A DNA stretch of 64,000 bases from Anodontia alba (Eukaryota; Mollusca; Bivalvia; Lucinida; Lucinidae), in contig OZ024825.1 of the NCBI GenBank assembly GCA_964016985.1, positions 37,695,557-37,759,556 on the forward strand, in the 5' to 3' direction. Below the pieces are notes generated by a model that worked only from the letters and a program-made list of their open reading frames with translations, made no database searches and was not told where the DNA came from. The stretch's first letter is position 1. Every line of letters starts with the position of its first letter. Below are positions 34,502-44,399 of this stretch, one piece after another. The position numbers and the translations under genes are program-made.

Positions 34502-34888
34502 ATGATGGTTCTACTATACACAATACTCGTTCTGCTCTGTGTTAGTCAGTATGGGGATACACTATTCTTTAATAAGAAAGAAAACACCCGCGCCTACACG
34601 GCAGCTGAATGTATAGAAGCATGTAATGATGCCAATGATCCTCATGACGCCAACGAACTTTGTCAATATTGCGCCAAAAACCCTGTGATGAACTACCGGT
34701 TATGTGAATTTGCGTGTGGCAATGCACAGCAAAGCCAGTGGATCGATACCATGTGTATTGAGTGTCTATCAAGGTGGCCTCATATGATGAAATACGTTTG
34801 CAAAGGGGGCTGTAGAAGAATACAAACAAATTCCGTATTTGACCAGAATCAACGACTATGCGACAGATGTGGAAATATATATGAATAA
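34502..34888 (+). CDS. Small secreted cysteine-rich protein, three CxxxC...CxxC repeats, family not recognised
   Basis: A 128-residue open frame from ATG 34502 (a second ATG is at 34505) to TAA 34886-34888. Residues 1-16 (MMVLLYTILVLLCVSQ) look like a signal peptide, so the product is probably secreted. The mature part has twelve cysteines, all in pairs: 37/41, 54/57, 68/72, 85/88, 100/104 and 120/123. The spacings alternate CxxxC and CxxC, with 12, 12 and 15 residues inside each repeat and 10-11 between repeats. This suggests three disulphide-stapled helical hairpins. The start is supported by a strong acceptor (TTTGTCATTCCAG, ending 34498) four bases before the ATG; a non-coding upstream exon is likely. 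AATAAA (34884-34889) overlaps the stop. A 70-bp (CA)n tract lies just upstream in the presumed intron. I do not recognise the family and assign no function. Confidence 0.7.
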   Translation: MMVLLYTILVLLCVSQYGDTLFFNKKENTRAYTAAECIEACNDANDPHDANELCQYCAKNPVMNYRLCEFACGNAQQSQWIDTMCIECLSRWPHMMKYVCKGGCRRIQTNSVFDQNQRLCDRCGNIYE

Positions 34889-34906
34889 AAAATGTTGAGA
34901 CGTTAA

Positions 34907-35232
34907 TACAGTCGACTCTCGTTATCTCGAATTCAAAGGGACTCTCTGAAATACTTCGAGATATCCGTACTTCGACATATCAGATTTGCAGAATTCAGGA
35001 AAAACTAATTTGATTAACCACATTTAACAAATATATGTGTAATTGGACTCATGCAGTTAGAGATATATTGAAAATATTGTGGGAAAGGAGAAATTTCTCC
35101 TCTTTTCCACAATATTTTTTACATGCTGTTAGATTTTTTATGTTAAGGCAAGGAAGGCAAGGAACATATTTTCTCTTCGGGATAAGCGGTTATTCGAGAT
35201 AAGCGAGTACAAGATAGCGAGAGTCAATTGTA
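34907..35232. mobile_element. Family-D MITE, 326 bp
   Basis: Begins 18 bp after the stop of the cysteine-rich gene. Ends TACAGTCGACTCTCGTTATC and GCGAGAGTCAATTGTA are inverted repeats. The central hairpin GGAGAAATTTCTCC lies near 35090. It probably overlaps the 3' UTR or transcription end of that gene. Confidence 0.82.
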
Positions 35233-36864
35233 TGTTTTTGTTGTTTTTTTTTGCACCGTTTGCATAATTTGTCGCTGGGCGAAAATAAGTAATAAGAACT
35301 GGTTGAATCCTTGATCTGTTTAAACAAATATGGCATTTAATATTATCCGTCATCAAGTTTACATTGACCCTCATGTTCTCATACCATAAATGGCGATTAG
35401 TGGCATAGCCAGTACCCACACCCAGGAAAAATATTGAAAACAAAAGTTCTTTTCTTTAACAACAACAAAAAAAAAAAAAAGAAAAAAAGAAAAAACATTT
35501 TCTCAGACAAAATTTAAAAAAAAAAATCACGTTTATGTAGGAATTGCATAGGTCAGACCAATTTTTGGCCGTAAATTTAATTTTAGGAAACATATTTGGG
35601 AACAAAACACAGAAACAGAAAAGACAAATGGTGTCTGATAAGAAACGGTCAATCAGAATAAAATACGTCCATTTGAAATAATTCGCGAAGCAAGCAACGT
35701 CTTTCCGAGTGATGTCGAAAGGACATTAGGTAGGTTGTCTGCCATTTTTGACAAGGTAGACAAGTTTTTCCACTTTCTGTTTACTTTCCTTCATACCTAT
35801 TTCCTTCAGAAAATGGGAGTAAATTCGTTCGTTTTAGATTCGACCTTTTTTTTTTTTTTTCGAAAAGGAGGCAAATCCATTTGAGCAGAGTTGCCTCCCA
35901 TGAAAGTGTATTCATTCCACTTAATTATTTGTTTTTCTTTTTTATCAGTCATTTTACTGCATAAATTTTTAATAGTGTACGTATTAAAATAATCTTTATC
36001 ATTTATCCTACTTTGTACAATAAAATGCTATGAAGAACATTCTGCATAAACATTTGGACGTAATGATTTGTTAAAGGACCATTTAGAGATCTGTAACCCA
36101 CCTAAGGAATAAAAATCATTACTGTCATGACTGTTATGAGACGTGTATGTGTTAGGGAAATTTTGGAAGCCATGTTACATGTGGTCATCGTTTGTAATCA
36201 GCCGCTTATATAATTACTCTTTCTAGCGAAAGAATGTGCACAAGTACTGGCTAACCGCTTAGAGGTATAAGCCTGCCAAGCAAAAATGTGATTAGGTAAA
36301 ATGATCGGCTCGATATGACCATAATAGTGTTGACTGGGCCGTTAAACTGCAACGTAATCTCAAAAAAATACTTAATCCCCACAAATTTAGATAAATTCCA
36401 AATAAGACAAGTTATGCCAAATCTATAGCATACGGTATAAAATGTAACGTAAACAACGCATCTGAAAGTCAAAATTATCTTCATACAAACATCAATTATT
36501 GTAGCTTTACACTCGTGTGTACTGTAATTAGAATACTTGGCAACATTTCGGCATAATCTTTTTGGTCATTTGTTTTGAATCATTTATCAAAATGCCCTGG
36601 CGTATGGGTTACGTATTAAACAGTTCAGTTGCAAAAATTGCCACATATAACCCTGTAAAACATCAATAGCAATTTTATTACCGGGATAAGCTACAGAATT
36701 TTACTTTTTTTTTTATATATCTGACCCTGGTTTTATATATGTTAAGGCGACTGCATAATGTTTATTTGTCTTTGGGACAACTAAATATTTGAATAATTTA
36801 CTATTATTGTCTTTACATCAAACGGAATGCGTATGTTAGACATGCAAATCACTCAGTGTCACTC
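35233..36864. other. Intergenic, no gene seen
   Basis: AT-rich, with A-rich tracts at 35466-35530 and a CTTCAGAAAATGGGAGTAAA repeat fragment near 35810-35910. No coding sequence supported. Confidence 0.45.
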
Positions 36865-37829
36865 CCCAGCGAGCATATGACCTTACACACATCGTATTAA
36901 CGTCGATGCAAAGTCAAGATGTTTCATCGACGATAATGCGACGTTATATAGAGTTTATTTGGTTGCTTTGATCGATTACGGAGAAATAATTCACTAGTGG
37001 TCTAAGGCTTGCGCGTAAAAAACGAATGAGCGAAGCAAATAAGTTTTTTTACAAGCAAACCTTAGACCAGGAGTGAATTATTTCTCCGTAATCGATCAAA
37101 ACAACCAAATAAACTATTTATTACATTTTCATTCATGTTTTACCTTTGAATTTTCACATTCAGCTGTTATGATTTCTTATCAAAATAGTCTCAGTCAGTG
37201 CATGAATTTCAAGAGGCGTGGTTTAGTTTGAAAATCAGTCGCCATCTTGTTTTCATTTTAATGCAAAAATCATCTTGTGCTTGAAATACAGACAAAAAAA
37301 CTGTCACGAAAATTAAACTGGATTATCAAGAAAATCATACTTTATATTTGTGTTGCAGGTCTTTCCTCAACAATGCCAACTGGATGTGAAAATTGCAGTC
37401 TGATTTCCATGATTTTATCTGATTTTCCGCGAAACGTCAACTATTGTTATTGTTGTTAACCAACAACAACGTCGCCTAGCACTTATGGCGTCAAAACGTT
37501 CGAAATGACATAATTCACTCGATTATAATTCACTGGTAATTCCTCAGTAAATCACTACTGAAAATGTAATAAATAAACGTCACGTTTATCGTAACGTTTA
37601 ACGTAATCATTGTAACGTTTTATTACATTTTCATCAGTGATTTACTGAGATTTCTCATTGAATTATAATCAAGGCTTTCAAGGTGTTCTAAGGCTTTCGT
37701 GTAAAAAACTCGTTTGCTTCGCTCACTCGTTTTTTACGCGCAAGCCTTAGAACACTAGTGAATTATTTCTCCGTAATCGATCAAAACAAACAAATAAACT
37801 CTATGTGCAAACGCCATCTGCCCGCTGGG
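36865..37829. mobile_element. Long-inverted-repeat foldback element, about 965 bp
   Basis: Opens CCCAGCGAGCATATGACC and closes ATCTGCCCGCTGGG. Next inward, TTTGATCGATTACGGAGAAA with AATTCACTAGTGGTCTAAGG (36967-37010) is mirrored at 37705-37790, and a third inverted copy lies at 37050-37105. Between them is a block (37120-37560) that recurs in the opposite sense at 10660-11160. Confidence 0.65.
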
Positions 37830-38254
37830 ATGAACGGCCACTTATATACCACGCAAGTATTTTTTGTGCTACGACAATGTAAATTATGGCCTCTCATTTG
37901 ATGGTTAGCAATTTAGATTGTTAAAATAAAGATATCATCTCCTGGGCATCTCCATATTTGGGTTTCAGAATCACGTTTAGGAAATGTCATGGCACGTATT
38001 CTCCGTGCTTACGTCACATGCAAGCAGCAGTTTGCACATGGAACTTGTTTACATCTTCAAAAGAAAGTCTTTTAAACTGTTACTATATCCACATTTCTAT
38101 AGCTACTTTTATGTTCTTTCGGGTTTCAGATTTGCAGGTGTGTTCATTGCTCTCAAGGGTCATTCCTTTATTCATCTCTACCATAGTTGGTGTCAGTGCC
38201 CGTATGATGGCCTTAAACGCCTTCCCGTACTTCACTATAGTGTAGTTCATATTT

Positions 38255-38501
38255 CCTGGGCCCAGTTGTTCAAAACTAACGATGTCGTTAGTAAACGTAT
38301 CGTTAATATTTTGATCATTAAATATGGCATATTTGCTAATATTTTTGCTGAAAAAATGTGAGTAGCTTTTGCATTTAAAAGCAACTCACATTTTTCAGCA
38401 AACATACCTGTGAATTAAATATTGTACTTACTAGAACAGTTAACATTTTGACCACTAATGAACTCGTTAAGCTAACGATGCTTTGAACAACTGAGCCCTG
38501 G
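38255..38501. mobile_element. Foldback MITE, CCTGGGCCCAGTTGTTC type
   Basis: CCTGGGCCCAGTTGTTCAAA at the left and TTTGAACAACTGAGCCCTGG at the right are inverted repeats. The centre is another hairpin (GTGAGTAGCTTTTGC / GCAACTCAC arms). No coding capacity. Confidence 0.75.
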
Positions 38502-38755
38502 TCTTTTGTGATCATTGAGCCCATTTCGTAATGTTTGAAAAAACATATGAGTGTCACTGATGAGGCCTAATTGCCGAAACTAGCCAGTTTGGCCTTAATT
38601 AACTTGACATTTTAGTTGTTTTCAGTTCTGTGTGGGCGTTCATTGCTCTCAAGGGTCATTCCTTTTAGAATCTTTTCTGAAATGTTTACAAGGTAAAAGA
38701 ACCATGACATTGCCACCATTCTTTTAAAACAAGCATTGCCTTTTCTTTAACAGTT

Positions 38756-39069
38756 TACAGTGAACCCTCTTTATACCGACACTCGATACATTGACAAAAT
38801 TTGCTATAATGACAATTTGAATGCCACGAAACCTACGGTCAAGAGGGGACAGTTAATGAGAAATTATGCAAGAATATTGCATTAAGACTTCAAGCAAGAG
38901 GCGATTCTAACAAATATCCAAAAAAATATGCTCTATGGGTAAGAAAGAATAACACAAGGTTTTTCTTACATATCATTCTGTCCATTAAGGATTCTTTACA
39001 ACATCGAATTCATTTTTAATGGCAACATCTTTGGGAACAAAGCTGTTGTGGTAACGAGGGTTTACTGTA
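38756..39069. mobile_element. MITE with Tc1/mariner-like ends, 314 bp
   Basis: TACAGTGAACCCTCTTTATA at the left, TAACGAGGGTTTACTGTA at the right (imperfect inverted repeat of about 18 bp). The interior is AT-rich with no ORF. Confidence 0.7.
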
Positions 39070-39179
39070 TTTCTTTGTTCGAGGCATTACTCAAAGGTCT
39101 CAAATACAGTAAATGTGTGCACTAGTGGGCGTGGGCAACCGTACAGTACTAATGTACACGGTTAAACGGCTGTGAACTA

Positions 39180-39412
39180 ATTGAGCCGCAATGTGAGAAC
39201 ACGTAGTTCTGACATACGCACTCAACGAAGATTCAAATCAGTCTGCGCACCCGCGCAGTCTGATCAGAGTCTTCATTGTCCGCTTGAAGAAACTGAACCC
39301 TTTTGCTAAATAAAATGCGTCTAGTGAAGATTCTGATCAGATTGCACGAATGCGCAGGTCGATCTGAATCTTCGCTGGGTACACATGTTCGTCTTCTTAC
39401 GCCGGGGCTCAA
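39180..39412. mobile_element. Family-E MITE
   Basis: TTGAGCCGCAATGTGAGAAC at the left and TACGCCGGGGCTCAA at the right. The interior carries CGCGCAGTCTGATCAGAGTC and a GATTCTGATCAGATTGCACG block. It ends about 65 bp before the LINE 3' end. Confidence 0.65.
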
Positions 39413-39475
39413 CCTTACCTTGTTCGTCTGTCATCACTGACAATGACCAATCCTAATCAACTGTGTGATGTGTTA

Positions 39476-42003
39476 TTATTTGTGTGTTCTAAGATGGCTG
39501 ATGAGACCAATCTTAGTTCTTAACTGCCTGTTGCAGATAGAACAAGAGAGGTTTGAGGAAGAAAGCTCTGTTGGTGATGCCTTAGCTCTGGCTTTCCGCT
39601 GTGCACGATTCTGCTCGTCTTCGCTGATTCTTTTTGCTTCGTATTCACCAGCTCCCCTTTTTATGAGGCCTCGCCACTTTGTACGATCTTGTGCAATCTG
39701 TTCCCATGACTATTGGTATGCTGAAGTCTTTAAGGGAGGCTTTGAGGGTGTCCTTGTATCGCTTCTTCTGACCACCATGGGAGCGTTTTCCTACTTGAAG
39801 TTCACCATAGAGGATTTTCTTTGGCAAACGTAACATTCTGGTAACATGGCCTGTCCATCTTAACTGTGCCAATTTCAGAAGAGTATGTATACTCTGCATC
39901 CCTGCCCTTTTCAGGACGTCTGTGTCTTGAATCCTGTCTTGCCACTTGATCTTCAGAAGTTTTCTAAGACAGCTTGTATGGAAGTGGTTCAGTCTTTTTT
40001 CGCATGCCGTTGGTAAACTGTCCAAGTTTCGCATGCGTATAAAAGTGTTGACAGCACTACCGATCCATATACTTTCAGCTTTGTGTCAAGTCTGATTCCA
40101 CTTCGGACCCAATTACTTCCACGTAGCCGGCCAAATGCTGCACTAGCTTTGGCAATTCTAGCATTGACTTCATCATCAATGTGCACAACTCTAGACAATG
40201 TGCTTCCAAGGTAGGTAAACTTGTCTACCACTTGCAGTCGTTGACCTTTCACAGTGATAATAGGCTCCTTGTAAGGCTTTCCAAGTGCTGGCTGATATAC
40301 TACCTCAGTCTTTTTGATGCTGATTGTGAGATCATAGCTGTCACGTGAATCAGATACTTGATCTATACCTTTTTGCATTTTCTCTTCTGTTGGAGCACCC
40401 TTTGCCATGTCATCAGCAAAGAGGAACTCGTCTAGCACCTTTGTCTGCACCTTAGATTTAGCTTGCAACATTCTCAGGTTGAAAAGTTTCCCATCAAAGC
40501 GACACCTAATAGGTATACCATTGTCACCATCCTGGAAAGCATCTGTAAGCATGGCAGAAAACATCATGCTGAACAGTGTTGAAGCTAGTACACAGCCTTG
40601 CTTAACTCCATTTGTCACAGGAGATGGATCAGCAAACTCGCCATCATTTTGGACCCTTGCAAGCATACCATCATGGAACTGCCGCACCATTGCTATGAAT
40701 TTGGCAGGACAACCAAACTTTGCCATAATTTTCCAAAGTCCCTTACGACTGACTGTGTCAAATGCTTTGGTAAGGTCGACAAAGGTCATGTAGAGGTCCA
40801 CATTCTGTTCCTGGCATTTTTCTTGAAGCTGTCGTGCTGTGAAAATCATGTCTATTGTTTCTCTGTTTTTCCTGAATCCACACTAGCTTTCTGGTAGAAG
40901 CCCTGACCGTTCCAGGTGTTCATTCAATCGGTTCAGTAGGACCCTAGCAAGAATCTTCCCAGCAATTGACAATAAAGAGATGCCTCGATGACTGTCACAG
41001 ACTTGAGGATTCCCTTTCCTTTTGAATAGGTGGATAATTGTTGCATCCTTGAATTCTTGAGGGATAGCTTCTTTTCTCCACATAATGTAAAATAACTGTC
41101 AGTTTCTCTGCAACTGGAGGACCTCCTGCTTTGTAGATCTCTGCAGGTATTGCATCTGATCCTGGAGCCTTGCCAGATGACAGGAGTTTTATTGCTTGGG
41201 AGCTCATCAAGCAGCGGATTACATTCCACCTGTGGTAGTCTGTTGATAGCTTCATCATTAATAAATGATGGCCGATTAAGGACACTATCAAAGTGTTCAG
41301 CCCATCTTTTCAAGATAGCTTCTTTATCAGTCAGAAGACTAGTTCCATCTGCACTAAGGAGTGGGGTGGTTCCTGAGCTCTGGGGACCATATACTGTCTT
41401 GAGAGCATCAAAGAACTTTTTCATGTCCTTTCTGTCTGCAAAGGACTGGATTTCATCAGCCTTTTTTCTCAGCCAGGAGTCTTGCATGTCTCTGAGCCGC
41501 ATCTGAACTGTCTTGCATATGTGTGAATAGGCAGTCTTGCTAGATACTGAGCTGGTATTTCTGAGGTAAGCCTTGTGTTTTTGGTGTTTCTCTTCAAGGA
41601 GTCCCTGAATTTCGTTGTCATTCTCATCAAACCAATCTTGGTGTTTGCGAGATACTGGTCCTAGGGAATCCATTGCTAAAGAGTGAATGGTGTCTCTGAA
41701 GACTGTCCAGCTCTCATCTACATCTTCTGAAATGTGTTCCAGTGCATCTAAACAGCTGCAGAGATCATTGACTAATGCTTGCCTCTTGCTGTCTTGTTTC
41801 AGTTTGGAGACATCTAATTTCTTTGGCACCTTCTTGACTTGTGGCCGTCGTACAGGCTGAATGCGCAGGTTGAGTTTGCTGACAACAAGCCTGTGATCTG
41901 TCCAACAGTCTGTACCACACATAGTTTTAGTCACTCTGACATCCTGTCTGTCCTTCCTTCGCACTGTGACATAGTCAATGAGATGCCAGTGTTTGGAGCG
42001 AGG
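39476..42003 (-). pseudogene. Non-LTR retrotransposon ORF2 remnant (endonuclease end, RT, C2H2 finger), 5'-truncated
   Basis: Read on the minus strand. The left-over end of an exonuclease/endonuclease/phosphatase domain (HWHLIDYVTVRRKD... CWTDHRLV, about 42000-41860) is followed by a linker and a reverse transcriptase. RT motifs are KAPGSDAIPAEIYKAGG, VDLTKAFDTVSRKGLWK, NGVKQGCVLASTLFSMMF and catalytic FLFADDMA. Next comes the thumb/C-terminal block with YACETWTVYQRHA and LRWTGHVTRM, and last a C2H2 finger CSICNRQLRTKIGLISHLRTH ahead of TAA at 39476-39478. At least four frameshifts (near 41200, 41080, 40000 and 39700) and a TAG near 40884 break it. The start is cut inside the endonuclease. 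It resembles the RTE/CR1-like elements common in molluscs; I do not assign a clade. Confidence 0.85.
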
Positions 42004-42216
42004 GCTTATTTTTGTTGTTTTTTAAAGAAATGAAGTCTTGAAACTGTCTCCTTTCGACATCAAACCCCATTTTCTGTAAAAATAAAACTAATTTACACTG
42101 TCGTCTGCAGCTTGTTAAGCCCAGCAGGTTGAAGATTAACCCTTAAAACGTCAAAATTATATAAGACGACAGTCATTTTTTTAAATTATTTCTCAGAGAA
42201 CATAAGGCTTGTACAT

Positions 42217-42482
42217 AAGGTGTTAGTCTTACTTTTTGTTGCTTTGTGGTTTATTCTACGAGGCGATTTGTTGTATGTCTTTCCGTGTGTCATTTTGTTT
42301 TTGTGTTTTTCAGTCCTTTTAGTATTGCGATTACCTCGCTTGGGGAAGAGAGAGCTAATCTTAGTGTTTTTCGTGCGTTTGTTCGATTTGTGCTTGTTTG
42401 GATTTGTCGGTTCCCTCTTCCTCTTGGGGTCTGGGAAGGGCTGCGGTTTGTGATGGTGGCACTCCCTGGACTTTTCTCTTAC
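42217..42482 (+). mobile_element. Solo 3' tail of Penelope-like element
   Basis: Matches 13087-13349: GTTAGTCTTACTTTTTGTTG at the left and CTGGACTTTTCTCTTACC at the right end. No RT sequence is attached, so this is an extremely 5'-truncated copy. Open frames rich in Phe/Leu across it are accidental. Confidence 0.75.
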
Positions 42483-42691
42483 CTTTTTTTGGCATTACAT
42501 GTAAACCGCATCATAGAAGAAAATTCACATAAATTTCCAAGCTATCTTTTCTCTGAAATACAAACCAAAAGGTCGTCTGTTGCAAAAAGTACAATCTGTC
42601 ACAAAAAGTTGAAACCTGGATTAAAAAAAGTGCAAACTTTGGAAAATCCGATTAATAATATAGACCCCAAAATATCCCTGCTTTAACTATG

Positions 42692-43234
42692 TACAGTTGA
42701 CTCTCGTTATCTCGAAGTCCAAGGGACACTAAAACACATATCCGTACTTCGATATATCAGACTTGCGAAATTGAGGAAAACAATTAAGAAATCGAACAAC
42801 CACATTTCACAAATGATTATGTAATTTGACTTTTGAAGTTAGAGATATATTCAAAATATTGTGGAAAAGAGGAGAAATTGCTCCTGAGGAGCAATTTCTC
42901 CTCTTTTCCACAATATTTTATTACCTGCTGTTAGATTTCCATGTTAACCCTTGTCCTGCTGAATAAATTAAGATGCCACACCTAATTTTCAGCCAATCAG
43001 ATTACCATATACAGATTATTGCTACATATTCACATACATTTACTTAATGGCAAACAGTGCAGATCCAGATCAGTTGGCTTCTTCAGAAGCCAACTGATCT
43101 GGATCTACACTGTTTGCAAAGGCAGGATATATCCGGGTTCAGCTGGGAAAGGGTTAAAACAAAGAACAGATTGTCACTTCGAGATAAGCGGTTATTCGAG
43201 ATAAGCGAGGTCGAGATAACGAGAGTTGACTGTA
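42692..43234. mobile_element. Family-D MITE (pogo-like ends) with a nested element
   Basis: Ends TACAGTTGACTCTCGTTATC and GATAACGAGAGTTGACTGTA are exact inverted repeats. The centre has the hairpin GGAGAAATTGCTCC-TGAGGAGCAATTTCTCC flanked by ATATTGTGGAAAAGA on each side. Without the 206-bp insert at 42948-43153 and one TTAA it is about 333 bp, in line with the 326-bp copy at 34907-35232. Confidence 0.85.
42948..43153. mobile_element. piggyBac-type MITE nested in family D, with TTAA duplication
   Basis: Flanked by TTAA at 42944-42947 and 43154-43157. The ends CCCTTGTCCTGCTGAA and TTCAGCTGGGAAAGGG are imperfect inverted repeats. The interior holds the family-H palindrome (GCAAACAGTGCAGATCCAGA ... 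complement). TTAA duplication is the piggyBac-superfamily hallmark. Removing the insert and one TTAA restores the D element. Confidence 0.85.
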
Positions 43235-43261
43235 TTATGAACATGTGATACGCTTACATAG

Positions 43262-43440
43262 GCTTGTTCATCCATTGCAGTCTGGAGACTCCTAAACAGA
43301 TAACTGGCAAACAGTGCAGACCCAGATCAGACGCCGCGTACTGCGGCGTCTGATCCGGGTCTCCACTATTTGTTCAATATCTACATCATATAGCCTGACA
43401 TACCTAAAATCGAAAATGCACACTTCCAATATATAGATAA
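43262..43440. repeat. Family-H element
   Basis: TTGCAGTCTGGAGACTCCTA, palindrome GCAAACAGTGCAGACCCAGA-TCAGACGCCGC and complement to 43374, then GACATACCTAAAATCGAAAA. It starts 28 bp after the D element ends. Confidence 0.55.
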
Positions 43441-43554
43441 TGTGTTAAGGTAATACCTGAGTAGATCAACAAGCGACAAACTGTGTATATATTTTCTTTT
43501 ATTTACCAGAAAATAAGGCTTGACATTTGCTGAGAAAAAAATCAACTGCTACGT

Positions 43555-44045
43555 CAGAAAACATACTAACAAGTGCGCCTAATGAAGTCTGATCTAAGTC
43601 TGATTTAAGTCTGATCTAAGTGTTCGTTGTCCTCATGAAGAAATCTTACATCTTTGGCTATCCAAAATGTATCCAGAGAAGATTCTGATCAAACTGAGTC
43701 TTCGTTGTGCGCATGAAGAAACTTTATATCCTTGTCCATCCAAAATGCGTCCAGTGAAGATTCTGATTAGACTGAGCAAATGCGCAGGCTGATCTGAACC
43801 TTCGCTGAGAGAATATCCGATGGTAGGTTTTCTGACATAACAGCTCAGATGTATGGGGATGGGACAATTTTCTCCAGCTAAACAAAGCCATAAACCTATA
43901 AAACTGCGCTGACCTCGGTGGCTCAGTTGGATTGTGTCCGACTGGAGATCATTCGCGTTTTGGTTAGATAAAGATATAAGTTTCTTCATGCGGACAACGA
44001 AGACTCTGATCAGACTGCGCGAATGCATGTTTTCTCATGTTGAGA
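43555..44045. repeat. Family-E derived cluster with a tRNA-like fragment inside
   Basis: Two or three partial E copies overlap here (GATTCTGATCAAACTGAGTC, GATTCTGATTAGACTGAGCA, GCAGGCTGATCTGAACC, then GACTCTGATCAGACTGCGCG). The stretch 43911-43952 inside it looks like the 5' part of a tRNA-derived SINE. Confidence 0.5.
43911..43952 (+). repeat. tRNA-derived SINE 5' fragment (A-box only)
   Basis: GACCTCGGTGGCTCAGTTGG with GTCCGACTGGAGATC resembles the D-arm/A-box and anticodon-arm region of a tRNA-derived SINE head. No B-box (GGTTCGAATCC) follows, so it is not a working tRNA gene. Confidence 0.4.
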
Positions 44046-44399
44046 CTCTAATGACTCAAGTTTAAAAACAATCCTTCAAGGATATCAAAAGTTATCATTA
44101 TTAAAACTGAACGTGATATCGACAATTTCCTCAGTTACAAAAGGCTTTAAATCATGAATAAATGCACTCTCGAGAAGTTAAATATTTTGTTCTATAATTA
44201 CATTGTAAGATGTCATTCGAATATTTCAAGTCCCACAATGTTTTCAAGATAAAACAAAAGTTATCAGTGAAAATGCATCTGATTGGTTCAATTTCCTAAG
44301 TGAGAAAGGGATCACATGGCAGAGGTATGTAACGCACTATATATTCCTCATAAGACAGTAGATTTGTATTTGAGGTTTTAAAATAATCGTTCCAAACTA

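Noticed and set aside
34285..34521. Frames with poly-His/Thr or poly-Cys/Val over the (CA)n tract
   Set aside because: Pure microsatellite translation.
37958..38361. Two overlapping plus-strand frames of 95 and 125 codons
   Set aside because: The second runs into the foldback MITE at 38255; neither has recognisable features or splice context.
43911..43985. Possible tRNA gene
   Set aside because: A-box-like text only; no B-box, no acceptor-stem pairing, so at most a SINE remnant.
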